Positions 1 to 5,467 of a stretch of DNA of 7,758 nucleotides are shown here, piece by piece; the stretch's first letter is position 1, and the number at the start of each line of letters is the position of its first letter. Source of the stretch: Clostridia bacterium (lineage in GTDB: Bacteria; Bacillota_A; Clostridia; Oscillospirales; Acutalibacteraceae). The notes under the pieces were generated by a model. The model was given only the letters and a program-made list of their open reading frames with translations, had not been told where the DNA came from and did not search any database. The position numbers were made by a program, and so were the translations under genes. Location of the stretch: positions 1 through 7,758 of the forward strand of contig JAFYOA010000365.1 of the NCBI GenBank assembly GCA_017547865.1, in the 5' to 3' direction.

Positions 1-203
1 TGTCGTGCCAACGGCATGGCTGGGTAGCCAAGTACGGACGGGATAAACGCTGAAGGCATCTAAGCGTGAAGCCCCCCTCGAGATAAGATTTCCCATAGCA
101 TAAGCTAGTAAGGTCCCTTGAAGACTACAAGGTGATAGGTCAGAGGTGTAAGCATGGTAACATGTTCAGCTTGGCAGTACTAATAGGCCGAGGGCTTGAC
201 CAT
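1..203 (+). rRNA. 23S ribosomal RNA, 3' end (partial)
   Basis: This is the last part (domain VI) of large-subunit rRNA, cut by the left edge of the window. Recognisable conserved stretches are GGCTGGGTAGCCAAGTACGG near the start, the segment GATAAACGCTGAAGGCATCT, CCCTCGAGATAAGATTTCCC, and the terminal ACTAATAGGCCGAGGGCTTG followed by ACC. The last bases (GCTTGACC) are the 3' strand that normally pairs with the 23S 5' end, so the mature end is placed at about 201-204. The exact end is inferred by comparison with other Firmicutes. No long reading frame on either strand is needed to explain this stretch. Confidence 0.96.
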
Positions 204-284
204 ATACTTCTTGGTTCAAGCGCTCAAATGAAACAACGATTCTTCTTCCACTGCTTTTCTTTATTCAGTTTTTAGGGAACATTG
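204..284 (+). other. rRNA operon 3' trailer, no 5S rRNA
   Basis: This is about 80 bases between the 23S end and the terminator. It is too short to hold a 5S rRNA (about 115-120 nt), and no 5S-like or tRNA-like sequence is visible. Its first part, GGTTCAAGC (213-221), is complementary, with one bulged T, to GCTTGACC (194-201) at the 23S end, so the trailer can fold back on the rRNA 3' terminus. The rest is pyrimidine-rich and looks unstructured. Confidence 0.6.
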
Positions 285-318
285 CTCCTGGTCAATCGAC
301 CAGGAGTTTTTTCTTTTT
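285..318 (+). terminator. Intrinsic terminator of the rRNA operon
   Basis: This is a perfect 9-bp stem, CTCCTGGTC (285-293) with GACCAGGAG (298-306), closed by the loop AATC and followed directly by TTTTTTCTTTTT (307-318). It is a textbook Rho-independent terminator and very probably ends the rRNA transcript. It lies only 14 bases before the next start codon. Confidence 0.93.
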
Positions 319-332
319 ACCGGAGGTGTTTT

Positions 333-821
333 ATGGACGGAAAGCTGCGTAGTATGACCTCTGTTTATTTGCTGCAGGAAGAGAAGATCCTTCTTCTTCA
401 CCGGCTTGGTTCTAAAGTGGTGGGGAATTCTTATGTGGGCGCGGCCGGCGGCCATTTTGAACCTGCGGAGGTAAATGATGCCCGCGCCTGTGTGCTGCGG
501 GAGCTGAAAGAAGAAACCGGCCTGGATGAAAGCGCGCTGGATGGCCTGACTATGCGGTATGTGACACTTCGGCTGAAGAACGGTGAGATACGGCAGAATT
601 ATTACTTTTTTGCTCACCTGCGGGAGGATGCGCCGGCTTTTACCAGCAATGAGGGAGAGCTGCGCTGGTTCGCCCCGGAGGAATTGTGGGATTTGGAGAT
701 GCCGTTCACCGCAAAGCATATGCTGCGGCACTATTTTGCAGAGGGAAAAGATACCGACCTGCTGTACGGCGGCAATTCCACGGAATTTGGCGTTGCTTTT
801 GTGCCGCTGGAAGAATTTTAA
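333..821 (+). CDS. Nudix hydrolase
   Basis: A 162-residue Nudix-family pyrophosphohydrolase, a cytoplasmic class that cleaves nucleoside diphosphates linked to another moiety (oxidised dNTPs, nucleotide sugars and others); the substrate here is unknown. The Nudix helix is visible: GGHFEP at residues 39-44 and RELKEETGL at 56-64, which supplies the metal-binding glutamates. The stretch between the first glutamates and RE is two residues longer than the classic GX5EX7RE spacing. I recall similar longer boxes in clostridial Nudix proteins annotated as 8-oxo-dGTP-type enzymes. The start is the ATG at 333 because GGAGGTG (322-328) precedes it; an in-frame TTG at 282 would place the N-terminus inside the rRNA terminator stem. 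No clear promoter is seen, so expression may depend on rRNA read-through or a weak promoter in the trailer. A terminator-like hairpin follows the stop. Confidence 0.93.
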   Translation: MDGKLRSMTSVYLLQEEKILLLHRLGSKVVGNSYVGAAGGHFEPAEVNDARACVLRELKEETGLDESALDGLTMRYVTLRLKNGEIRQNYYFFAHLREDAPAFTSNEGELRWFAPEELWDLEMPFTAKHMLRHYFAEGKDTDLLYGGNSTEFGVAFVPLEEF

Positions 822-840
822 ACAAACTTATATTATAATG

Positions 841-871
841 AAAAGCGGGGCTTGACGAAGCGCCGCTTTTT
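841..871 (+). terminator. Probable intrinsic terminator after the Nudix gene
   Basis: AAAAGCGG (841-848) pairs with CCGCTTTT (863-870). Inside a single G/G mismatch, GCTT (850-853) pairs with AAGC (858-861) around the loop GACG. The 3' arm ends in a run of five T (867-871). It begins 20 bases after the Nudix stop codon. The T-run is short and partly within the stem, so efficiency is uncertain. Flanking A and T runs could also let it work on the minus strand. Confidence 0.65.
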
Positions 872-880
872 GTGTACCAT
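852..880 (+). promoter_or_regulatory. Possible sigma-A promoter for the GNAT gene
   Basis: TTGACG (852-857, five of six matches to the -35 consensus) is separated by 17 bases from TACCAT (875-880, four of six matches to the -10). This would start transcription near 887, leaving a short leader that carries the AGGGAGGAA ribosome binding site (892-900). The -35 falls inside the preceding terminator hairpin. The -10 is weak, so this is a candidate only. Confidence 0.35.
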
Positions 881-906
881 GAAGAAAAGCAAGGGAGGAA
901 TGTACA

Positions 907-1737
907 ATGGAATTTGTTTGCCGCGCCGGCCGATGGGAAGATATGCCCCGGCTGCTGGAAATTGAAAAGGGAGCGACCCCGGGTTTGCTGTACCTGGATG
1001 ATGTGAAAGACGAATTTTTTGACCCGAATAAAGGTGAATTGATTGTTGCGGAGGCCGATGGCGTGCCTATGGGCTTTGTACATTTTTCTCTGCAGGCAGA
1101 TGGCGCCGCCTGGCTGGAGACTCTGCGTGTGGACCCGGCTTACCAGAAGAAAGGCTGCGGCACGGCACTGTGGCAGGCTATGATGGCTGCCGCAGAAAAA
1201 TACCGCGTGCCGGCCATGCGTATGTATACGGGCAGAAGCAACGTTGCTTCGTATACTTTGGCCAGACGCAATGGGCTGGATATTGCCGCCGAGACACTGG
1301 AGGCCACACTGCTGGCAGAAAATGCGGAAGTGACCGCTGTACCGGTGTTTGAACCGCTGGATTTTCCACAAGCCGCGGCGCTTTTGTCGAAACATTGGGC
1401 GGGCTACGATGAAGTTTGCTGCCTGAACAGAACCTTTTATAAAGGAAACGCCGCTACGGTGCGGATGCTGTGCGAAGAAGGCATGGTGTACGGCTGCGGC
1501 GAGAGTGTGCTGGTGCTTGGCCGCCGCTTTAAAAATGTGGCTGCCCTTCACATTGGCCTGCTGGGCGGCGATGTGGCCGCCTGCCTTGCCTTTGCCAAGC
1601 AAAAGCTGCTGGAAACCGGTCTCTCCAAACTGGTGTGCATGATCCCCATGCAACGGGAAGATCTGAAAGCTGCCCTGGTGGAAGCGGGCTTCACCGTGCC
1701 GGAGCGCAGCATCATTATGATGGCGCGGACGTTCTGA
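907..1737 (+). CDS. GNAT-family N-acetyltransferase, probably two-domain
   Basis: A 276-residue GNAT protein expected to transfer an acyl group from acetyl-CoA to an amine; the acceptor is unknown. The N-terminal half carries the acetyl-CoA binding motif A, LRVDPAYQKKGCGTAL (residues 73-88), with the Q80-x-x-G83-x-G85 pyrophosphate loop. At 276 residues it is much longer than a single GNAT domain (about 150). The C-terminal part, from about residue 150, ends in a stretch (GLSKLVCMIP, then LVEAGFTVPERSIIMMARTF) that resembles the last strands of a GNAT fold but lacks a clear Q-x-x-G-x-G loop, which suggests a degenerate second domain. The ATG at 907 is preceded by AGGGAGGAA at good spacing. 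No terminator is visible after the stop, so read-through into the MATE gene 65 bases downstream is possible. Confidence 0.9.
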   Translation: MEFVCRAGRWEDMPRLLEIEKGATPGLLYLDDVKDEFFDPNKGELIVAEADGVPMGFVHFSLQADGAAWLETLRVDPAYQKKGCGTALWQAMMAAAEKYRVPAMRMYTGRSNVASYTLARRNGLDIAAETLEATLLAENAEVTAVPVFEPLDFPQAAALLSKHWAGYDEVCCLNRTFYKGNAATVRMLCEEGMVYGCGESVLVLGRRFKNVAALHIGLLGGDVAACLAFAKQKLLETGLSKLVCMIPMQREDLKAALVEAGFTVPERSIIMMARTF

Positions 1738-1802
1738 TTTTTGGTGCTCCGCAATAATTAATCAGGCTTGAATTTGACCATGAGTATAAAAGGGGATCAT
1801 AA

Positions 1803-3185
1803 ATGTCAAAAACGAAGAATTTGGATATGACACAAGGAAAGCCATTGTCTCTTTTGGTGAATTTTGCGATCCCATTGGTGTTGGGTTCTATTTTTCAGCA
1901 GTTATATAGCTTTGCAGATACTGCAATTGTAGGAAGATGCATAGGCGTAGAGGCTCTTTCTGCGGTTGGAATTACAGGTCCGTTAAATGTTTTGGTGTTG
2001 GGTCTTACATTGGGTTCTGCACTGGGATTCGGAATACCGATTTCCCAAAGCGTAGGTGCAGGAAACAAAGAAGATATGAATCGTTTTTTCTGGAATGGCC
2101 TGTATTTGAGCATCGGTATTGGACTGGTAATCAGCATAGGTATGAGTTTCTTTGTCAGACCTGTTATGATTTGGATGAATACACCTCCGGAGCTTTTAGA
2201 TATGTCGGTTGAATACCTTACCGTTATCTTTTTAGGTCAGACAGCAACAGTTTTATACAATTACCTTGCGGGGGTACTACGGGCATTGGGAGATTCTAAA
2301 AGGCCTTTTTATTTCTTGCTGATTTCAAGCTGCCTGAATGTGATATTGGACTTTGCATTTATTCTTGTAATTCCAATGGGGGTTGCAGGGGCTGCGGTAG
2401 CGACAGTTCTTAGCCAGATTATCAGCGTGGTTATGTGTGCCTGGTGGATTCTCAAGAAGATCGATGTAATTCAAGCTGCAGATGAAAACGGGAATACATA
2501 CACAAATCTATCCAAAGAGCATTTGAAAACAGCCTGTGTAATCGGTTTGCCCTTGGGATTGGAATATTCTGTGACTTCCATCGGAAGTATGATTCTGCAA
2601 AGTTCCGTCAACAGTATGGGTACTGTAGTTGCCGCAGCGCAGGTTTGCGGAGAGAAAATACGAGCAATTGCAACTATGCCGATGGAAAATGTGGGAATAG
2701 CAATGGCTACCTATGTTGGTCAGAACTACGGCGCAAAACGCTTTGACCGAATCAAAGACGGTGTAAAAAGCGGTATGCTGATCCAGCTTATCTATTGTTT
2801 AAGCGCATGGATAATATTGTTTGTGTTTAAGAAACCAATGGTATTTATGTTGTTAGGCGAGGTTGTTTCGGCAGAAGCAATTGCTTCGTTACAGTATTTG
2901 TCAGTGGTCAGTGTGCTGTTCATTTGCCATGGAACATTGATGATATTCAGAAATACGGTGCAAGGTATGGGATATAGCGTGAGTGCATTGGCTGCCTCGG
3001 CAATGGAGATTGTTGGTAGAAGCGCAGCAGGCATTATGGCTGTGGCATTTAACAGTTTCTTTCTGATTTGCGTGTCAGCTCCTATGGCGTGGGGATTGGC
3101 AATCATTCCTTGTGTGATTCTTTATCTTTATTACATAACAAAAGAAATGAGAAAACATAGCCAGCTTTTAGAAAGTACAAATTGA
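1803..3185 (+). CDS. MATE-family multidrug efflux transporter
   Basis: A 460-residue integral membrane protein of the MATE family, whose members export cationic drugs or metabolites using a Na+ or H+ gradient. Length and hydrophobicity fit the usual 12 helices. The family's N-terminal signature is clear: MTQGKPLSLLVNFAIPLVLG (residues 9-28), followed by FQQLYSFADTAIVGR in the first helix pair. The second half repeats the pattern (LGLEYSVTSIGSMILQ). The start has an AAAGGGGA ribosome binding site 7 bases upstream of the ATG. Two lines counted by hand within the gene are 37% and 45% GC, against 58-63% in neighbouring genes, and it freely uses TTA, ATA and AGA codons the neighbours avoid, pointing to foreign origin. 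TATAAA (1785-1790) lacks a well-spaced -35, so no promoter is called. The substrate is unknown. Confidence 0.95.
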   Translation: MSKTKNLDMTQGKPLSLLVNFAIPLVLGSIFQQLYSFADTAIVGRCIGVEALSAVGITGPLNVLVLGLTLGSALGFGIPISQSVGAGNKEDMNRFFWNGLYLSIGIGLVISIGMSFFVRPVMIWMNTPPELLDMSVEYLTVIFLGQTATVLYNYLAGVLRALGDSKRPFYFLLISSCLNVILDFAFILVIPMGVAGAAVATVLSQIISVVMCAWWILKKIDVIQAADENGNTYTNLSKEHLKTACVIGLPLGLEYSVTSIGSMILQSSVNSMGTVVAAAQVCGEKIRAIATMPMENVGIAMATYVGQNYGAKRFDRIKDGVKSGMLIQLIYCLSAWIILFVFKKPMVFMLLGEVVSAEAIASLQYLSVVSVLFICHGTLMIFRNTVQGMGYSVSALAASAMEIVGRSAAGIMAVAFNSFFLICVSAPMAWGLAIIPCVILYLYYITKEMRKHSQLLESTN

Positions 3186-3217
3186 CATTCCGCAAATTCC
3201 AATTTTCCAAACAGTAA

Positions 3218-3257
3218 GCCGCAGTGCCATTCATTTGGTGCTGCGGCCTTTTATTTT
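3218..3257 (+). terminator. Intrinsic terminator after the MATE gene
   Basis: GCCGCAGTGCC (3218-3228) and GGTGCTGCGGC (3237-3247) form an 11-bp stem with two central G-U wobbles and an 8-base loop, followed by CTTTTATTTT (3248-3257). It lies 32 bases after the MATE stop and separates that gene from the lyase-like operon. Confidence 0.88.
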
Positions 3258-3261
3258 GGTG

Positions 3262-3284
3262 AACGCCTTAAAACAGAAGGTGTT
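3262..3284. repeat. Inverted repeat between terminator and operator region
   Basis: AACGCCTT (3262-3269) and AAGGTGTT (3277-3284) are inverted around AAAACAG, with seven of eight positions matching as DNA and eight as RNA if G-U is allowed. It has no T-run after it and lies upstream of the predicted promoter, so a protein-binding site is as likely as a transcript hairpin. It could also be chance. Confidence 0.4.
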
Positions 3285-3301
3285 ATGAGCAATTCAGCTA
3301 A

Positions 3302-3331
3302 AAATTCATGGTGAATTTCGACGAAAACACC
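3302..3331. promoter_or_regulatory. Operator-like overlapping palindromes upstream of the lyase operon
   Basis: Two inverted repeats overlap. AAATTCA-TGG-TGAATTT (3302-3318) is perfect with 7-base arms. TTTCG-A-CGAAA (3316-3326) is perfect with 5-base arms and is flanked by GGTG (3310-3313) and CACC (3328-3331) in near-symmetry. AAAATTCAT recurs at 3346-3354, running up to the -35 box. Such symmetry just upstream of a promoter fits a binding site for a dimeric regulator of the operon. No regulator gene is in the window, so its identity is unknown. Confidence 0.5.
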
Positions 3332-3353
3332 GGATGCATTTCCGCAAAATTCA

Positions 3354-3382
3354 TTGACTTTTTTGACCGTGGCTGTTATCTT
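3354..3382 (+). promoter_or_regulatory. Promoter of the heparinase II/III-like operon
   Basis: TTGACT (3354-3359, five of six consensus matches) is separated by exactly 17 bases from TATCTT (3377-3382), which is preceded by an extended -10 TGT (3374-3376). Transcription would start near 3389, giving a leader of about 30 bases with the ribosome binding site GGAGGA (3404-3409). A second TTGACC at 3363 has no matching -10. Confidence 0.6.
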
Positions 3383-3418
3383 TACAGTAGAAAAATTTGC
3401 ACTGGAGGAAATCTCTTT

Positions 3419-5449
3419 ATGATTGAAAATGTAATTGGCCCGCGCTTGAGCGATGCTGTATTTTTTAACGAACTGGTGGATACCACTTTGCCCGGTATGG
3501 AAGGCCTGGCAGAAGCCGCCGCTGCCGGCGACTACGCCCTGTGCCGTAAAATTTTTGCCAAACGGGTGCGGGAAAACCTGCGTGTGGATCTGTATGAAAA
3601 GCTGGGCGGCGATGTGATTATGCGTGCCTGGGGCGGTGTGCAGGATCCCATTGAAGAAGCGGAAAAAGTTTGCCGTAACCTGCTGATCTCCTGCGGTACG
3701 CCCTACCAGTATGGGGAAGAGATCGACTGGACCTTCAACGCCACTGCCAACGGCTACGTAGAATGGACCTGGCAGCTGAACCGCCACCCCCATTGGCGCC
3801 ACCTGGCCAAGGCTTACAAACAGACCGGCGACGAAAAATACGCCCAGTGCTTTGCCCGTCAGTTTGCCGGCTGGGTAAAGCAGGCTGTGGCCCCGGAAAA
3901 AGCCTTTGGCAACCAGACCCTGTGCTGGCGTACCATTGAGACCGGTCTGCGCATGAGCGGTGCTTTCCCCGAGGTGCTGCATACATTTTATAAGAGCCCG
4001 GCCTTTACCGATGACCTGCTGGTGGATTTTTATAAATCTGTGTGGGAACACGGCAACCGCCTGGAAAAAGACCATATGCGCGCCAACTGGCTGATTATGG
4101 AAATGAACGGCATGGGCCACATTGCCCTGCTGTACCCGGAACTGAAAGACGCCAACCGCTGGTACGATTTTGTTGTGGAAATTCTGAAGCGCGAACTGAA
4201 GGAACAGGTATACCCGGATGGTTTCCAGGCAGAACTTTCCACCAGCTACCAGTTTGCGGTGATTGGCAACTACATGGCCATTCTGCATGCGGCAGAGGCT
4301 TATGGCCGCCCCATGCCCCAGGAACTGTACGACGGCGTGGAAAAGATGCTGGAACTCTTTGTAAAACTGGTGAAGCCCGACGGCGTGGAACCCAACATCG
4401 GCGATGGCCACGGCATGGCGCTGACCGGCCTTGTGGCGCCGTTTATTAAGGATTTCCCGAAAAACAAACTGCTGCAGTGGGCTGCCACCGGCGGCAAAGA
4501 GGGCATTGGCCCCGATTTTGATTCCGTTGTTCTGCCGTATTCCGGCACCGCGGCCCTGCGTACCGGCTGGGGCGAAGATGCCCTGTACGCCACCTTTGAT
4601 GGCGGCCCCTACGGCATGAGCCACCAGCACCAGGATAAACTGAACCTTACCGTGTACGCAAACGGTAAGTATATTCTGCCGGAGGCCGGTACCTATGCGT
4701 ATGATACCTCTGAAATGCGCGCCTATGTGCTTTCTACCCGCGCCCACAACACCGCCCGGGTGAACGGCATGGACCAGAACCGCCAGCAGGAATTCAAGTG
4801 GGATCCCGCTGCGGTGCAGGAACTTTCCGGCATGGAATGGAACCTGGGCGAGACCATCGATATGGTTGCCGCCGTATACGATGAGGGCTACAACAACGGC
4901 TCCACGGAGACCGCCTTCCCCAAGGATGGCCTGCCCCCGGTGGACCCCGCCACGCTGCCTGTGCTGTATAAGGGCGCCAAACATTCCCGCAAAGTGATGC
5001 TGGTGAAAAAGCCGCCGATGGACCTCAAGCCTTTCCTGCTGGTGGCCGACCGCCTGGAAAGCGCAGACGAAAACGACTACGAAATTTTGTGGCACCTGGA
5101 TGCGGAAAAGGTGGACGTGGACGGCATGAACGTGCAGGCCGATGATTTTACCCTGATGACCCCGGAAATGCCCATGGAGACCCTTGGTCTTGCTATGGTG
5201 CGCGGCGCTGCCGCCCCCGAATGGCAGGGCTGGATGGGCAACACCATGATGCAGGGCGAGTACCGGCCCATCTGGACCGCCAAGACCATGCTGCACGGTA
5301 CCAGCCTGCGGTGTGTTACCCTGCTGTACCCCGCCGGTGAGGATTGCCCCATTGCCGCTGTGGAAGCTTCTGCCGATGTGAACGACACGAAGATTACCCT
5401 GGTGGGCAAAAACGGCGAGACCTACGCCTTTGATGAAACGGTGCAGTAA
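3419..5449 (+). CDS. Heparinase II/III-family protein, paralogue 1
   Basis: A 676-residue member of the heparinase II/III superfamily, polysaccharide lyases that cleave uronic-acid glycosides by beta-elimination. An N-terminal alpha-toroid (about residues 60-340) contains WTWQLNRHPHW and NWLIMEMNG. A C-terminal beta-sandwich starts near LPYSGTAALRTGWGED (from residue 372) and contains GPYGMSHQHQDKL and AHNT. Candidate catalytic residues by family analogy are Asn223, Tyr277 (in STSYQ), His402/His404 and His443. There is no signal peptide, so a cytoplasmic enzyme acting on imported oligosaccharides is inferred. The start at 3419 has GGAGGA nine bases upstream and aligns with both paralogues; an in-frame ATG at 3308 has no ribosome binding site and lies in the operator region. 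It is first of three tandem copies, 18 bases before the next, and has about 22 residues after EGY (residue 491) that copy 2 lacks. The substrate is unknown. Confidence 0.92.
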   Translation: MIENVIGPRLSDAVFFNELVDTTLPGMEGLAEAAAAGDYALCRKIFAKRVRENLRVDLYEKLGGDVIMRAWGGVQDPIEEAEKVCRNLLISCGTPYQYGEEIDWTFNATANGYVEWTWQLNRHPHWRHLAKAYKQTGDEKYAQCFARQFAGWVKQAVAPEKAFGNQTLCWRTIETGLRMSGAFPEVLHTFYKSPAFTDDLLVDFYKSVWEHGNRLEKDHMRANWLIMEMNGMGHIALLYPELKDANRWYDFVVEILKRELKEQVYPDGFQAELSTSYQFAVIGNYMAILHAAEAYGRPMPQELYDGVEKMLELFVKLVKPDGVEPNIGDGHGMALTGLVAPFIKDFPKNKLLQWAATGGKEGIGPDFDSVVLPYSGTAALRTGWGEDALYATFDGGPYGMSHQHQDKLNLTVYANGKYILPEAGTYAYDTSEMRAYVLSTRAHNTARVNGMDQNRQQEFKWDPAAVQELSGMEWNLGETIDMVAAVYDEGYNNGSTETAFPKDGLPPVDPATLPVLYKGAKHSRKVMLVKKPPMDLKPFLLVADRLESADENDYEILWHLDAEKVDVDGMNVQADDFTLMTPEMPMETLGLAMVRGAAAPEWQGWMGNTMMQGEYRPIWTAKTMLHGTSLRCVTLLYPAGEDCPIAAVEASADVNDTKITLVGKNGETYAFDETVQ

Positions 5450-5467
5450 GCACAGGAGGATTTTCTT

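Noticed and set aside
282..332. TTG start extending the Nudix protein by 17 residues
   Set aside because: It would encode the terminator stem and T-run as protein and has no ribosome binding site; the ATG at 333 has GGAGGTG.
834..839. Perfect TATAAT as a -10 box
   Set aside because: No -35-like hexamer lies 16-18 bases upstream, and transcription would begin inside the terminator hairpin.
706..1653. A 315-codon open frame on the minus strand over the GNAT gene
   Set aside because: Over the GNAT gene it is the same codon-aligned mirror effect; it has no ribosome binding site or recognisable domain, and the plus-strand GNAT frame has a clear motif.
1774..1790. TTGACC and TATAAA upstream of the MATE gene as a promoter
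   Set aside because: The two elements are only five bases apart, far from the usual 17, and neither has a partner at proper distance.
3308..3418. N-terminal extension of lyase copy 1 from the ATG at 3308
   Set aside because: There is no ribosome binding site, the extension covers the promoter and palindromes, and the other two paralogues start at the equivalent of 3419.
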